NCBI GenBank assembly: GCA_013298075.1
Contig: JAAFJG010000003.1
Coordinates: 80,056 to 144,055 of the forward strand
Direction: 5' to 3'
DNA length: 64,000 nucleotides
DNA from: Cytophagales bacterium
GTDB lineage: Bacteria > Bacteroidota > Bacteroidia > Cytophagales > Microscillaceae
Both the position numbers and the translations under genes were made by a program. A model generated the notes under the pieces. That model searched no databases. It was not told where the DNA came from and saw nothing but the letters and a program-made list of their open reading frames with translations. Within the stretch, counting starts at the first letter, position 1. Every line of letters starts with the position of its first letter. Below, in pieces: positions 8,023 to 18,150 of the stretch.

Positions 8023-8393
8023 ATCTAAGCCTGATTTGTAGAAAATAATCACACTTCTTTGATTTATGCATAATAGTTCTAAATTATTAAAAAAAATCAT
8101 TAAGACTCACGGAATAAAGCATATTTTACTCTTTTCAACCAAAAAAGTGGTGTTTTAGTATTACATAACGCTATAAAATCGCAATTTTTCAAGCTAAAAT
8201 ATTCAATTTTATAATTATTTTTTGTATCTATTTTTATATTTATTATGAAAAATCATATAAAAAGATGCTAATCACAGAATAAACATAGTTTTAAATATTA
8301 TTTTTTTCAAAACTAAACTTTATTTTATAAAAATATAATAGTATTTTATTGTAATTTTTCAGTTCCTACGTTCTCTAAAACGGGAAGTTACGG
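8023..8393. other. Non-coding stretch between nuclease operon and inverted repeat
   Basis: No credible ORF. It holds two loosely similar segments, near 8098-8140 and 8265-8310 (ACTCACGGAATAAAGCAT versus AATCACAGAATAAACAT), which look like decayed repeats. Nothing else recognised. Confidence 0.4.
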
Positions 8394-8519
8394 TTTAATT
8401 TGTCTAAAAATTTACTCGATTGATAAATTTCTACTCGGATTATTGTTAAAATAAAATTTATTAGATAATTTTACCAATAAATTTTCGAATTTTAATGATA
8501 ATACTCATTTTTAAAAATA
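8394..8519 (-). repeat. 126-bp inverted repeat, right copy
   Basis: Inverted counterpart of 5467-5592. This copy lacks the GCACCC-containing terminal repeat that borders the left copy, so it is either a truncated family-2 element or the true right end of a larger 3-kb unit. Confidence 0.85.
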
Positions 8520-8601
8520 CAGTTCAAGAAGTTTTTTCAAATAAAAAGAAATTATTTTTTGTTGATAACATTGGAATATTATCAAATCAAAACAACAAAA
8601 A

Positions 8602-8629
8602 TAGCCCACAAAAAATATTTTGCAGGCTA
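8602..8629 (-). terminator. Terminator of the ribosomal protein operon
   Basis: Hairpin with a stem of about 12 bp including TAGCCTGCAAAA on the transcribed strand, followed by a T-rich tract. It lies 25 bp past the rplQ stop and closes the operon. Confidence 0.75.
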
Positions 8630-8654
8630 AAATTTATTTTTAAAGAAATAAGAA

Positions 8655-9143
8655 TTATTCTTTTACTTCTTCTTCCACCAAGTCAGTAGTTGTTATTACA
8701 GTTGTATCTTCATCAGATTTAGCACCTTTTTTACGACTTCTACGAGTTTTTGCTTTTTGTTCGCCTTCATTCGCTACGTAAGTTGTATTAAAATCTACTA
8801 ATTCCATCATACACATGTCTGCATTATCACCCAATCTTGTTCCAATTCGAACAATACGAGTGAAACCACCGTTTCTTGTAGCAATTTTATCAGCTACTTT
8901 ATCAAAAAGTTCTTTTACAGACGCTTTGTCTTGTAAATAAGAAAAGACAACGCGACGTGATTGCATTGTATTTTCCTTTGATTTGTTCAAGAGAGGCTCT
9001 GCATATTTGCGTAACGCTTTTGCTTTTGCGACTGTCGTGATGATGCGTTTGTGCAAAATCAAAGACGAAGTCATATTCGAAAGCATAGCCTTACGGTGTG
9101 TTGCGGTGCGTCCTAAATGATTAAAACCTTTACCGTGTCTCAT
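8655..9143 (-). CDS. rplQ: 50S ribosomal protein L17
   Basis: 162 residues beginning [20 protein letters not shown], the L17 signature. The core is about 120 residues; the rest is a charged tail ([15 protein letters not shown], ending VEEEVKE) of the kind seen in many Bacteroidota L17 proteins. Last gene of the operon, 48 bp after rpoA, followed by a terminator. Confidence 0.97.
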   Translation of the reverse strand: MRHGKGFNHLGRTATHRKAMLSNMTSSLILHKRIITTVAKAKALRKYAEPLLNKSKENTMQSRRVVFSYLQDKASVKELFDKVADKIATRNGGFTRIVRIGTRLGDNADMCMMELVDFNTTYVANEGEQKAKTRRSRKKGAKSDEDTTVITTTDLVEEEVKE

Positions 9144-9191
9144 TATTTTAAATATTTTATCAGAAGTTGAATTTTATTTCACTTCTATTTT

Positions 9192-10181
9192 TTAATCTTC
9201 ATCAAGTTTATACTTAGAAACATCCATTCCAAAATGCAACTGTTTATCAGAAACTAATTGCTCTAATTCGGTCAAAGATTTTTTACCGAAATTACGGAAT
9301 TTCATCATATCGTCAATGTCTAACTTTACCAAATCGCCCAAACATCTGATGTCCGCAGACTTCAAACAATTATAAGCACGTACAGAAAGGTCTAAATCGG
9401 TAATAGTGGTTTTCAAAAGTTTACGCATGTGTAAATAATGCTCATCAACTTCCTCAACTTCTTCACGTTTAGCGGTTTCAATCATAATGTTCTGGTCAGA
9501 GAACAATAAGAAATGTTGAATTAGGATTTTAGCAGCTCCTTTCAAAGCGTCTTCTGGATGAATGCAACCATCAGTTTCTATATCCAAAATCAATTTTTCA
9601 TAATCGGTACGTTGTTCTACGCGAGTATTTTCGATACTATATTTTACATTTTTGATGGGTGTATGAATAGAATCTATAGCAATATACCCCATAGATTTAT
9701 CTTCTTTATTATTTTCCTCAGATGGAACATAACCTCTCCCCTTTCCAATGCAAATTTCGATTTCAATCTCAACGCTTTCTTCCAAATCACAAATCACTAA
9801 ATCAGGATTTAATATTTGAAAAGATTCACTAAATTGAGAAATATCCCCCGCTGTAAAAACATCTTGGTTTTGTATTCTCACCACGATTCTGTCCTCTTCA
9901 TTTTCGGAAACCTTTTTAAAGCGAACTTGTTTTAGGTTCAGAATAATATCGGATACATCTTGCACAACGCCTTTTATAGATGAAAATTCGTGCAATACGC
10001 CCGGCATTCTAACCGCAGTAATAGCATAACCTTCCAAAGAAGATAACAATACTCTACGAATAGCATTACCAACAGTAACACCAAATCCTTTTTCTAAAGG
10101 TTTGAACTCAAATGTGCCATGAAATTCCGTTGCTTTTTCCATCAACACTTTATCAGGCATTTGAAATGATAATAACGACAT
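9192..10181 (-). CDS. rpoA: DNA-directed RNA polymerase subunit alpha
   Basis: 329 residues. The N-terminal dimerisation domain shows [25 protein letters not shown] in pieces (from about 24). The C-terminal domain (about 250-329) has [17 protein letters not shown] and [13 protein letters not shown], the helix-hairpin-helix region that binds UP elements and activators. Full length. Preceded by a 119-bp gap containing a strong hairpin. Confidence 0.98.
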   Translation of the reverse strand: MSLLSFQMPDKVLMEKATEFHGTFEFKPLEKGFGVTVGNAIRRVLLSSLEGYAITAVRMPGVLHEFSSIKGVVQDVSDIILNLKQVRFKKVSENEEDRIVVRIQNQDVFTAGDISQFSESFQILNPDLVICDLEESVEIEIEICIGKGRGYVPSEENNKEDKSMGYIAIDSIHTPIKNVKYSIENTRVEQRTDYEKLILDIETDGCIHPEDALKGAAKILIQHFLLFSDQNIMIETAKREEVEEVDEHYLHMRKLLKTTITDLDLSVRAYNCLKSADIRCLGDLVKLDIDDMMKFRNFGKKSLTELEQLVSDKQLHFGMDVSKYKLDED

Positions 10182-10239
10182 ATTTTTTCGAGTTAAAAAT
10201 TATTTATCGGATGTATAATTACGTAAAAAGTAATAAAAC

Positions 10240-10287
10240 AACTTTTATGAAATTAATATTTGTTAAAAATAATATTTCATAAAAGTT
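10240..10287 (-). promoter_or_regulatory. Hairpin between rpsD and rpoA
   Basis: Perfect 14-bp stem (AACTTTTATGAAAT with its complement) around a 20-base loop in the 119-bp gap. A T-rich run follows on the transcribed strand. It could be a partial terminator, an RNA-processing signal or a protein-binding leader that sets rpoA levels. Confidence 0.5.
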
Positions 10288-10300
10288 ATTCCATTTATTA

Positions 10301-10906
10301 TTATTTAGAGTACAACTCAACTATGCGTTGTACATTAATATTTTCAGGTATTTGGTCACGGTCAGGGTACATTATAAATTTACCAGACATTTGAGCGCCA
10401 TCCCACTCCAACCAATTGAACTTTCGAACATTTGATGCAGTAAGACTTTTAGTAATAATTTCTAATGATTTTGACTTTTCGCGTACAGAAACAATATCAC
10501 CTGCTTTCATAGAATAAGATGATATATTTACTACGCCTCCATTAACCAAAATATGTTTATGTAATACTAATTGACGGGCACCACGTCTTGTAGGTGCGAT
10601 ACCCATTCTATAAACCGTATTATCTAAACGGGCTTCCAAAAATTTCAACAAGTTGTCGCCAGTAACGCCTTCTTTTGAGGCTGCTTTGCGAAACAAGTTA
10701 GAGAATTGACGCTCTAACACGCCATAAGTATATTTGGCTTTTTGTTTTTCTGCCAATTGGACTGCATACTCCGATAATTTACGGCGTTTACCTTTTCCGT
10801 GTTGTCCAGGGGCGTAATTTTTACGTTTTACTGCCTCTTGATAACCTAAGATTGGTTCACCGAATCGACGAGAGATTTTTGCTCTTGGTCCTGTGTATCT
10901 TGCCAT
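10301..10906 (-). CDS. rpsD: 30S ribosomal protein S4
   Basis: 201 residues, [20 protein letters not shown]. The S4 RNA-binding domain is near 90-155 ([21 protein letters not shown]). No N-terminal zinc cysteines, so it is the zinc-free form. S4 nucleates 30S assembly and, in other bacteria, represses its own operon. It lies in the usual rpsM-rpsK-rpsD-rpoA order. Confidence 0.98.
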   Translation of the reverse strand: MARYTGPRAKISRRFGEPILGYQEAVKRKNYAPGQHGKGKRRKLSEYAVQLAEKQKAKYTYGVLERQFSNLFRKAASKEGVTGDNLLKFLEARLDNTVYRMGIAPTRRGARQLVLHKHILVNGGVVNISSYSMKAGDIVSVREKSKSLEIITKSLTASNVRKFNWLEWDGAQMSGKFIMYPDRDQIPENINVQRIVELYSK

Positions 10907-10963
10907 TTTTTTCTACAAGAATTTTTTTTAAAGGTGAAATAAATTTTCAGCCCAAACTATGCT

Positions 10964-11356
10964 CTATACGCGGCGACGTTTGGGAGGGCGACATCCATTG
11001 TGAGGTAACGGCGTTACATCACGGATTGTCGTAACTTCGATGTTGCAAGTTTGTAATGTACGAATAGCAGACTCGCGTCCTGCACCAGGTCCTTTCACAA
11101 ACACTTCTACTTTGCGTAAACCCAATTCGTGTGCCACTTCTGCACAATTTTTAGCGGCAACTTGAGCAGCATAAGGGGTATTTTTTTTAGAGCCTTTGAA
11201 GCCCATTTTTCCCGCAGATGCCCAAGAAATCACTTGACCATTGATGTTTGTAAGCGAAATAATGATGTTGTTGAAAGAAGCCCTGATATGTGCTTGACCT
11301 ACCGCTTCTACTACTACTACACGCTTCTTTGCTTTGTCTTTTCTTTTTTGAGCCAT
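10964..11356 (-). CDS. rpsK: 30S ribosomal protein S11
   Basis: 130 residues. The conserved [20 protein letters not shown] (29-48) and the C-terminal [18 protein letters not shown] identify S11, a 30S platform protein at the E site. 47 bp after rpsM. Confidence 0.98.
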   Translation of the reverse strand: MAQKRKDKAKKRVVVVEAVGQAHIRASFNNIIISLTNINGQVISWASAGKMGFKGSKKNTPYAAQVAAKNCAEVAHELGLRKVEVFVKGPGAGRESAIRTLQTCNIEVTTIRDVTPLPHNGCRPPKRRRV

Positions 11357-11403
11357 GACTACAAATAAATTTGAACAAATTGTTAAATAATCTCAACAGG
11401 AGA

Positions 11404-11781
11404 TTATTTCGTTGCTTTTTTCTTATTAGGAACAGTTTTACGTTTACCTTTACGAGTACGAGTATTGTTTTTCGTTCTCTGACCACGTACTGGTAAACCT
11501 TTACGGTGACGAACACCACGGTAACAACCGATGTCCATTAAGCGTTTGATGCTTAATTGTACTTCCGATTTTAATTGACCTTCTACTTTATAGTCAGTAC
11601 CAATAATATTACGGACAGCACTAATTTCGCTATCAGTCCACTCACTTACTTTTTTATCCACAGAAATTTCTGCTTTTTTTAAGATAGTTTGAGCGGCACT
11701 TCTTCCTATACCAAAAATATAGGTGAGGCTGATTAGACCTCTTTTTTTGTCTGGGATATCAACCCCTGCGATACGAGCCAT
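11404..11781 (-). CDS. rpsM: 30S ribosomal protein S13
   Basis: 125 residues. Starts [20 protein letters not shown]; the RNA-contact motif is [20 protein letters not shown] near 92-111, with a basic tail. It is a 30S head protein touching the P-site tRNA and bridging to 50S. Five bp after rpmJ. Confidence 0.98.
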   Translation of the reverse strand: MARIAGVDIPDKKRGLISLTYIFGIGRSAAQTILKKAEISVDKKVSEWTDSEISAVRNIIGTDYKVEGQLKSEVQLSIKRLMDIGCYRGVRHRKGLPVRGQRTKNNTRTRKGKRKTVPNKKKATK

Positions 11782-11786
11782 AGTTA

Positions 11787-11903
11787 TTAACCTTGTCTTT
11801 GTTTATACCTTGGATTTTTTTTGTTAATCACGTACAGTTTGCCCTTGCGTTTGATTATTTTGCAATCGACACTGCGTTTTTTAATTGATGTTTTTACTTT
11901 CAT
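11787..11903 (-). CDS. rpmJ: 50S ribosomal protein L36
   Basis: 38 residues starting at 11903 ([17 protein letters not shown], ending NPRYKQRQG). A longer frame upstream (to 11972) has no L36 homology and would overlap infA. It has a single cysteine, so it is the zinc-free form. Position between infA and rpsM is conserved. Confidence 0.95.
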   Translation of the reverse strand: MKVKTSIKKRSVDCKIIKRKGKLYVINKKNPRYKQRQG

Positions 11904-11916
11904 AATAACCAAAAGT

Positions 11917-12135
11917 TTATTTATAACGGTAAACGATCCTTGCTTTAGATAAATCATAAGGAGACATTTCAAGCCTTACCTTATCACCGGGTAAAATTTT
12001 TATATAATTCATACGCATTTTACCCGAAATATGTGCGATGACCTGATGTCCATTTTCCAATTCAGCTCTAAACATTGCATTAGAAAGAGCCTCTAAAATT
12101 GTACCGTCTAGTTCTAACGATGCTTGCTTTGCCAT
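11917..12135 (-). CDS. infA: Translation initiation factor IF-1
   Basis: 72 residues with the typical S1/OB-fold sequence ([20 protein letters not shown], then [13 protein letters not shown] and [20 protein letters not shown]). It binds the 30S A site during initiation. Three bp separate it from map. Confidence 0.98.
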   Translation of the reverse strand: MAKQASLELDGTILEALSNAMFRAELENGHQVIAHISGKMRMNYIKILPGDKVRLEMSPYDLSKARIVYRYK

Positions 12136-12138
12136 ATA

Positions 12139-12939
12139 TTAGTTTTTAAAAACTGCTTCAATGTGTTCAAATGTAGTAAGAACTTCGACCTGACCATTTA
12201 ATATAGCCACAGTATGCTCAAAATGTGCAGAAGGTTTTCCATCTATTGTACGGATAGTCCAACCATCTTCATCTTCGATAATTTCTTTCTTACCTAAGTT
12301 TATCATAGGTTCAATAGCAATTACTAAACCTTCTTTAATCCCTGCACCTCTTCCTTTCTTACCAAAATTAGGCACATCAGGTGCTTCGTGTAAATCTCTT
12401 CCTATCCCATGCCCTAACAATTCCCTTACTACTGAAAAATTATTTCTTTCAACAAAAGTTTGAATTGTATAACTTACATCTTCGATAGTTTTTCCAATTT
12501 TTACTTCACTTATTGCTTTGTATAAAGATTTTTTAGTAATATCTAATAATTTTTTCACATCTTGTCTTACCTCTCCAATTGGATATGTATAAGCACTATC
12601 ACTATGAAATCCATTTAATTTTACTCCACAATCTACTGAAACAATATCTCCATCTTTTAATTGATATTCACTCGGAAAACCATGCACAATAATATCATTG
12701 ACAGAAATGCAAAGAGAAAACGGAAATTGTTTATTTTTCTCTCCGTAATTTTTAAAGGAAGGAATACCTCCGTTATCTTTAATAAATTCCTCCGCTCTTC
12801 TATCCAAATCAATCGTTTTTACGCCCGGTTGAATTAGTTTGGCAACTTCAGCGTGTGCTTTTCCAAGCACAACACCACTTTGCCTTATTAATTCTATTTC
12901 TTCCTTTGTTTTGTAATAAATTACTCTTTTGTCAATCAT
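12139..12939 (-). CDS. map: Methionine aminopeptidase, type I
   Basis: 266 residues. Metal ligands lie in VSVDCGVKLNGFHSDSAYT (two aspartates), ELLGHGIGRDLHEAPD (His), IEPMI (Glu) and the final glutamate in SAHFEHTVAI. It removes the initiator Met from nascent proteins. No N-terminal extension. It sits between secY and infA as in many bacteria. Confidence 0.97.
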   Translation of the reverse strand: MIDKRVIYYKTKEEIELIRQSGVVLGKAHAEVAKLIQPGVKTIDLDRRAEEFIKDNGGIPSFKNYGEKNKQFPFSLCISVNDIIVHGFPSEYQLKDGDIVSVDCGVKLNGFHSDSAYTYPIGEVRQDVKKLLDITKKSLYKAISEVKIGKTIEDVSYTIQTFVERNNFSVVRELLGHGIGRDLHEAPDVPNFGKKGRGAGIKEGLVIAIEPMINLGKKEIIEDEDGWTIRTIDGKPSAHFEHTVAILNGQVEVLTTFEHIEAVFKN

Positions 12940-12944
12940 AAATT

Positions 12945-14279
12945 TTAGACATTAACCATTTCTTCACCCTGCACCGATTGTCCTTTTATCTTTCCAGATT
13001 GCATCAAACCATCATATTTACTTTGCAATAAATACATATTGATTTGTTGTAAAGTATCTAAGATTACACCCACCATAATTAACAAAGATGTTCCTCCATA
13101 AAATTGAGAAAATTCAGCAGTTATGCCTAATAATCTCGCTGCAAATGCAGGTAAAATAGCTACTAATGCTAAAAATAAAGCACCAGGAAAAGTAATTTTT
13201 GATAAAATTTCATCAATGTAATCAGAAGTATCAGGTCCAGGTTGAACCCCCGGAATAAAACCATTATTACGTTTGATGTCATCTGCAATTTTATTAGGCT
13301 CTACTTGAATAGCAGTGTAAAAATAGGTAAACACAATAATCAAAAAGGCAAATAAAGCATTGTAACCAATGGCAGTATAGTCTCCAAAATTACTTGCAAA
13401 CCAAATAGCAGCATCATTATTAGGAAACATAGAAGGAATTAATCCCGGCAAAAACATCAAAGATTGTGCAAATATAATTGGCATAACCCCTGCAGAAATT
13501 AGTTTTAAAGGAATAAATTGGCGCTGTCCACCATATACTTTATTACCAATTACCTGTTTTGCATATTGCACAGGCACTCTACGTGTTGCTTGTGTTACGG
13601 CTACTACTCCTAATACTACAAAAAATAAAGCGACAAACTCTAAAATAAATAATATTAGTTCGCCTCCACCTGCTGCAAATCTTGAACTACTTTCTTGAAT
13701 AATTGCTATTGGGAATCTCGAAACGATACCAATCATAATCAGCATAGAAATACCATTTCCAATACCTTTTTCAGTGATTCGCTCTCCAATCCACATCGCA
13801 AACATTGTTCCCGTAGTAATGATTACCATTGATGAAAACAAGAACAAAGAATAATCTACTAAAATAGCTTCTCTTGGGATAGTTGTTGTCAAGTACCCGA
13901 AAGATTGTGCTAATGTAATACCAATAGTCAAAAATCGAGTGATTTGATTTAATTTCTTACGTCCAGAATCACCTTCTTTTTGAAGTTTTTGGAAGTAAGG
14001 CAATGCCACCTGTAGTAATTGTACCACAATAGACGCAGATATATAAGGCATAATACCCAGAGCAAAGATTGCACCCTTGCTAAACGCACCACCTAAAAAT
14101 ATATCCAATATTCCCAAAATTCCACCTTGCGGTTTAGTAAGTGCTTGAGGATTGATACCCGGCAATACTATAAAAGAGCCTAAACGAAAAACCACTAACA
14201 AAATTAATGTATAAATGATTCTTTCGCGTAGATCTTTTATCGCAAATATATTTTTTATTGTAGCAATAAACTTGTTCAT
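12945..14279 (-). CDS. secY: Protein translocase subunit SecY
   Basis: 444 residues with about ten hydrophobic helices. Family motifs include LPGINPQAL with the plug region after it, IGIVSRFP, TRRVPVQYAKQV and the C-terminal QINMYLLQSKYDGLM. It forms the SecYEG channel in the inner membrane. It follows rplO, as in the spc operon. Confidence 0.98.
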   Translation of the reverse strand: MNKFIATIKNIFAIKDLRERIIYTLILLVVFRLGSFIVLPGINPQALTKPQGGILGILDIFLGGAFSKGAIFALGIMPYISASIVVQLLQVALPYFQKLQKEGDSGRKKLNQITRFLTIGITLAQSFGYLTTTIPREAILVDYSLFLFSSMVIITTGTMFAMWIGERITEKGIGNGISMLIMIGIVSRFPIAIIQESSSRFAAGGGELILFILEFVALFFVVLGVVAVTQATRRVPVQYAKQVIGNKVYGGQRQFIPLKLISAGVMPIIFAQSLMFLPGLIPSMFPNNDAAIWFASNFGDYTAIGYNALFAFLIIVFTYFYTAIQVEPNKIADDIKRNNGFIPGVQPGPDTSDYIDEILSKITFPGALFLALVAILPAFAARLLGITAEFSQFYGGTSLLIMVGVILDTLQQINMYLLQSKYDGLMQSGKIKGQSVQGEEMVNV

Positions 14280-14303
14280 ATAAATAGAAAAAGAAAAACT
14301 AAA

Positions 14304-14750
14304 TTAAATGATAACTGCTTTTCCACCTAATTTTTCGATGGCTTCTTTAGCTGAGGCAGAAAATGCGTTTGCTTTTACTTCAAGAGAAGCTGTCAACTCG
14401 CCCGTTCCTAACACTTTTACTAAATCTTTTTTAGATACAAGACCGTTTTTTTGTAATAATTCTAAATCAATAACAGAAACTTTTGATTCTTCCGCTATTC
14501 TTTGTAAATCTACTAAATTAACCGCTTTGTATTCTTTACGATTGATATTATTAAAACCAAATTTAGGTAAACGACGTTGTAAAGGCATTTGACCGCCTTC
14601 AAAACCCACTTTTACACTATATCCCGAACGAGATTGCGCTCCTTTATGTCCACGTGTGGCTGTACCACCCATGCCTGAACCTTGTCCACGTCCACGTCTT
14701 TGATTTGGTTTTACTGAGCCTTTCGCAGGCTTTAAACTATGTAAGTTCAT
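14304..14750 (-). CDS. rplO: 50S ribosomal protein L15
   Basis: 148 residues. [20 protein letters not shown] and the glycine-rich [20 protein letters not shown] (20-39) identify L15, a 50S assembly protein. 37 bp downstream of rpmD. Confidence 0.98.
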   Translation of the reverse strand: MNLHSLKPAKGSVKPNQRRGRGQGSGMGGTATRGHKGAQSRSGYSVKVGFEGGQMPLQRRLPKFGFNNINRKEYKAVNLVDLQRIAEESKVSVIDLELLQKNGLVSKKDLVKVLGTGELTASLEVKANAFSASAKEAIEKLGGKAVII

Positions 14751-14787
14751 AGAATTTTTTATTCTTTAAAAAATGAATAACCTAATG

Positions 14788-14967
14788 TTAGATATTTTCC
14801 ACTTTTACCAAGTGATGAACGGCTTTAGCCATTCCTGCAATTTGTGGTGTATTTTCTACTTCCACACTACGATTGATTTTACCCAAGCCTAACGCAATGA
14901 TTGTGCGTTTCTGACGTTCTGGTCTATCAATTACGCTTCTTATTTGTGTAATTCTTACCTTCGCCAT
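14788..14967 (-). CDS. rpmD: 50S ribosomal protein L30
   Basis: 59 residues read directly from the minus strand: it opens MAKVRITQIRSVIDRPERQK, has ALGLGKINRSVEVENTPQ in the middle and ends HHLVKVENI. Length and sequence fit bacterial L30. It starts four bp after rpsE and precedes rplO, the standard order. Confidence 0.96.
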   Translation of the reverse strand: MAKVRITQIRSVIDRPERQKRTIIALGLGKINRSVEVENTPQIAGMAKAVHHLVKVENI

Positions 14968-14971
14968 ATTC

Positions 14972-15508
14972 TTAACCGTTAAAAACTTTATTCATAGAAA
15001 TTTGACGTTGCATAGCCACCATGTGAGGTGCTTTTACTCTTAATAACGCATCAAAAGTTGCTTTGATAACGTTATGCGGATTAGAAGAACCTTTAGATTT
15101 CGCTAATACATCTTTGATACCAGCAGCCTCTAATACAGAGCGCATTGCACCACCAGCAATTACGCCAGTACCCGCCGCAGCAGGTTTCAATAAAATAAGA
15201 CCGCCACCAAATTTACCAAGTATTTCGTGAGGAATAGTATTTTTCATGATAGGCACACGAATCAAATTTTTCTTTGCTTCTTCTACCCCTTTAGCAATCG
15301 CATCTGTAACTTCATTTGCTTTTCCTAAACCATATCCAACGATACCATCTCCGTTTCCTACCACTACAATCGCTGAAAAGCTGAATCTACGTCCACCTTT
15401 TACTACTTTTGCTACGCGGTTGATAGCGACTACTTTTTCGTATTCAGCTTTTAAATCTATCTTTGATTCACCTATGCGAACAATTCTTGATTTTATATTT
15501 GCTTTCAT
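14972..15508 (-). CDS. rpsE: 30S ribosomal protein S5
   Basis: 178 residues. N-terminal double-stranded RNA-binding fold ([20 protein letters not shown]) and C-terminal domain ([20 protein letters not shown]). S5 acts in decoding accuracy. It lies 17 bp after rplR. Confidence 0.98.
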   Translation of the reverse strand: MKANIKSRIVRIGESKIDLKAEYEKVVAINRVAKVVKGGRRFSFSAIVVVGNGDGIVGYGLGKANEVTDAIAKGVEEAKKNLIRVPIMKNTIPHEILGKFGGGLILLKPAAAGTGVIAGGAMRSVLEAAGIKDVLAKSKGSSNPHNVIKATFDALLRVKAPHMVAMQRQISMNKVFNG

Positions 15509-15525
15509 TATTATTTATACAAAAA

Positions 15526-15876
15526 TTAAAATTGTAAACCACCTTCACGCGCACCATCGGCTAAGGCTTTTATTCTACCGTGATATAAATACCCGTTACG
15601 GTCAAAAACTGCTTTGTCAAATCCTTTATCTTTTGCTTTTTTAGCAATTAGCTTTCCTACTTCTGTAGCAGCATTGATATTGACAGATTTAGCATCTTTA
15701 TTGATTTCTCTTGAAGAAGCACTTACTAAAGTAATTCGTTTCACATCATCAATCAACTGTGCATAAATGGCAGTATTAGAACGAAATACTGACAAACGAG
15801 GGCGTACATTCGAGCCAGCTATTCTTTTACGAATTCCTTTTTTGATACGTTCCCTTCTGCTTAATATTCTACTCAT
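15526..15876 (-). CDS. rplR: 50S ribosomal protein L18
   Basis: 116 residues. [20 protein letters not shown] and the C-terminal [20 protein letters not shown] are typical of L18, a 5S rRNA-binding protein. Eight bp after rplF. Confidence 0.98.
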   Translation of the reverse strand: MSRILSRRERIKKGIRKRIAGSNVRPRLSVFRSNTAIYAQLIDDVKRITLVSASSREINKDAKSVNINAATEVGKLIAKKAKDKGFDKAVFDRNGYLYHGRIKALADGAREGGLQF

Positions 15877-15884
15877 TTTATTGC

Positions 15885-16448
15885 TTATTTTTTAGATGCT
15901 GTTTTACCTGCTTTACGACGAACTACTTCGCCAACTTCACGGATACCTTTGCCTTTATAAGGCTCAACTTTTCTAAGAGAACGGATTTTTGCAGCGACTT
16001 GTCCAATCAACTGTTTATCAATTCCTTCTAAAGTAACAATAGGATTTTTACCTTTTTCAGTCAAGGCACTCACTTTAATCTCTTGCGGGACCGCAAACAA
16101 AATACCATGAGAGAATCCTAAAGCCATTTCTAATACGTTATTAGCCGCTACTGTGGCTTTATAACCTACCCCTACAATCTCTAAGTCAATTTTATATCCC
16201 TGACTTACTCCATGTACCATATTATTAACTAAGGCACGATATAAACCGTGCAGAGAACGATGTTTTCTTTCGTCAGAAGGACGAGTGAAAACAAGTTCAC
16301 CATTTTCTTGTTCTATTTTAATATCAGGGTGAACATATTGCGTTAAAGTGCCTTTCGCACCTTTTACAGAAATAACATTTGCTTTTTCGTCAAATGTGAT
16401 ACTAACGCCATTCGGTAATGTAACTGGTTTTTTTCCGATACGTGACAT
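15885..16448 (-). CDS. rplF: 50S ribosomal protein L6
   Basis: Start at 16448 ([17 protein letters not shown]) preferred over an ATG nine bases upstream; 187 residues. It has the two L6 repeats and the conserved end [21 protein letters not shown]6 lies near the sarcin-ricin loop. Confidence 0.97.
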   Translation of the reverse strand: MSRIGKKPVTLPNGVSITFDEKANVISVKGAKGTLTQYVHPDIKIEQENGELVFTRPSDERKHRSLHGLYRALVNNMVHGVSQGYKIDLEIVGVGYKATVAANNVLEMALGFSHGILFAVPQEIKVSALTEKGKNPIVTLEGIDKQLIGQVAAKIRSLRKVEPYKGKGIREVGEVVRRKAGKTASKK

Positions 16449-16457
16449 ACAAATCAA

Positions 16458-16856
16458 TTAATAAACGTAACACAAAACCTCACCACCGACTTTCAACTGG
16501 CGTGCTTCTTTATCAGTCATTACTCCTCTTGAGGTAGATAATACTGCCACACCTAAACCATTGATTACACGGGGTAATTCATCTTTATTAACATACTTAC
16601 GCAAACCTGGACGGCTAATGCGTTCAAGACTTAAGATAGCAGATTCTTTCGTTTCAGGGCTATACTTCAAGGCAACCTTAATCAAACCTTGTTTATTTTG
16701 GGTATCTTCAAATTTAAAATTTTGAATATATCCTTTTTCGTGTAATACACGTGTGATTTCCTTTTTCAAATTAGAAGCAGGAATTTCTACAATGCGGTGT
16801 CTTGCACTAATTGCATTACGCAAGCGTGTCAAGTAGTCCGCAATTGGGTCAGTCAT
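16458..16856 (-). CDS. rpsH: 30S ribosomal protein S8
   Basis: 132 residues, MTDPIADYLTRLRNAISARH; a second ATG directly upstream (16859) is an equal start. The C-terminal GLGVAVLSTSRGVMTDKEAR is the S8 signature. S8 binds central 16S rRNA and in E. coli represses the spc operon. A -7 promoter box lies in the gap ahead of it. Confidence 0.97.
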   Translation of the reverse strand: MTDPIADYLTRLRNAISARHRIVEIPASNLKKEITRVLHEKGYIQNFKFEDTQNKQGLIKVALKYSPETKESAILSLERISRPGLRKYVNKDELPRVINGLGVAVLSTSRGVMTDKEARQLKVGGEVLCYVY

Positions 16857-16900
16857 CATATATAAAAACAGTATTTTAAAGCACTCTTATAATTGAGGTG

Positions 16901-16908
16901 CAAAGTTA
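16901..16908 (-). promoter_or_regulatory. Candidate internal promoter upstream of rpsH
   Basis: TAACTTTGCACC on the minus strand matches TAnnTTTG inside the 80-bp rpsN-rpsH gap, about 45 bp before rpsH. No good -33 element is seen. It may give extra transcription of the distal operon. Confidence 0.45.
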
Positions 16909-16936
16909 AAACTTATTTTTGATAAAAAAAAATATT

Positions 16937-17206
16937 TTACCAACTTGATTTAGTAATTCCCGGAATTTTTCCTTCAGAAGCCATTTCTCTGAATACATTT
17001 CTGCAAATTCCGAATTTTCTCATATAACCGCGAGGACGACCTGTGATTTTGCAACGATTGTGCAAACGTACTGGAGAAGCATTTTTGGGGAGTTTATCCA
17101 AAGCTTCGTAGTCGCCAGCAGCTTTTAAGGCGGCACGTTTTGTTGCATATTGAGCCACTGCTCTTTCGCGTTTTAAACCACGTGCAATGATTGATTTTTT
17201 AGCCAT
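16937..17206 (-). CDS. rpsN: 30S ribosomal protein S14 (long, zinc-free type)
   Basis: 89 residues, [20 protein letters not shown], with [20 protein letters not shown]. The CxxC zinc ligands of the short S14 form are absent, so it is the long form. It precedes rpsH in the normal order. Confidence 0.97.
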   Translation of the reverse strand: MAKKSIIARGLKRERAVAQYATKRAALKAAGDYEALDKLPKNASPVRLHNRCKITGRPRGYMRKFGICRNVFREMASEGKIPGITKSSW

Positions 17207-17231
17207 ATTTTTATATTGGTCTTAAAAAAAT

Positions 17232-17783
17232 TTATTTATTTTGATTTACAAAAGGCATTCCTAATGATTTCAACAATTCTAATGCTTGTTCGTCATTAGC
17301 AGCCGTCGTTACAAAAGTAATATCCATTCCTGAAATACGTGCTACTTTTTCAATACTAATCTCTGGGAATATAATTTGTTCTTTTACTCCCATTGTATAG
17401 TTACCACGTCCATCAAAACCTTTATCACTAATTCCTTTGAAATCACGCACACGCGGTAAAGCGATAGCAATCAATCTATCTAAAAATTCGTACATAATAT
17501 CGCCTCTCAAAGTAACTTTGGCACCGATAGGCATGTTTGCACGTAATTTAAAATTGGAAATATCTTTACGAGATTTTGTTACTACCGCTTTCTGACCTGT
17601 GATAGTTGTAAGCTCTTCCACACCTACATCTACAATTTTTTTGTCAGAAGTAGCGCCACCCATACCTTTATTGACTACAATTTTAGTCAATTTAGGTACT
17701 TGCATTACAGATTTGAACTTGAATTTTTCTTTCAAAACTGCTACAAGTTCATTTGTATATTTTTCTTTTAATTTCGCTTTCAT
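17232..17783 (-). CDS. rplE: 50S ribosomal protein L5
   Basis: 183 residues. [18 protein letters not shown] near 24 and [20 protein letters not shown] near 109 are L5 hallmarks. It binds 5S rRNA and contacts P-site tRNA. 19 bp after rplX. Confidence 0.98.
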   Translation of the reverse strand: MKAKLKEKYTNELVAVLKEKFKFKSVMQVPKLTKIVVNKGMGGATSDKKIVDVGVEELTTITGQKAVVTKSRKDISNFKLRANMPIGAKVTLRGDIMYEFLDRLIAIALPRVRDFKGISDKGFDGRGNYTMGVKEQIIFPEISIEKVARISGMDITFVTTAANDEQALELLKSLGMPFVNQNK

Positions 17784-17802
17784 TTTTTTGAAAAATTACT
17801 TC

Positions 17803-18141
17803 TTATTTTTGCAAAGAAGTGTGTTCTTTAAAATAGCGTTCTAATTTCCCTTGTGCATCTAAGCGTCTGCCCGTACGGCGTGCTTCACCTGCTTCGTTCA
17901 ATACCATCAAATTACTGATGTGAATACTTGCTAATTTTTCTACAATAGAGCCTTGTTTGTTTTGTTGAGAAGGCTTAATGTGTTTCGTAACGGTTTTTCC
18001 GTCTTCTACCACAGCTCTCAACTTATCTTTATCAATGCTCAATACTTTTCCCTCTTTGCCTTTGCCTTTGCCTGAAATAATGCGAACATTATCACCAACT
18101 TTCAAATGCAATTTAGGTTGTTTGTTAAATTTACGTTCCAT
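17803..18141 (-). CDS. rplX: 50S ribosomal protein L24
   Basis: 112 residues with the KOW motif KVGDNVRIISGKGKGKEGKV (16-35). L24 is an early 50S assembly protein. Nine bp after rplN. Confidence 0.98.
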   Translation of the reverse strand: MERKFNKQPKLHLKVGDNVRIISGKGKGKEGKVLSIDKDKLRAVVEDGKTVTKHIKPSQQNKQGSIVEKLASIHISNLMVLNEAGEARRTGRRLDAQGKLERYFKEHTSLQK

Positions 18142-18150
18142 TTTATTAAA

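Noticed and set aside
8495..8689. 64-codon plus-strand ORF
   Set aside because: Covers the inverted repeat, the operon terminator and the end of rplQ in antisense.
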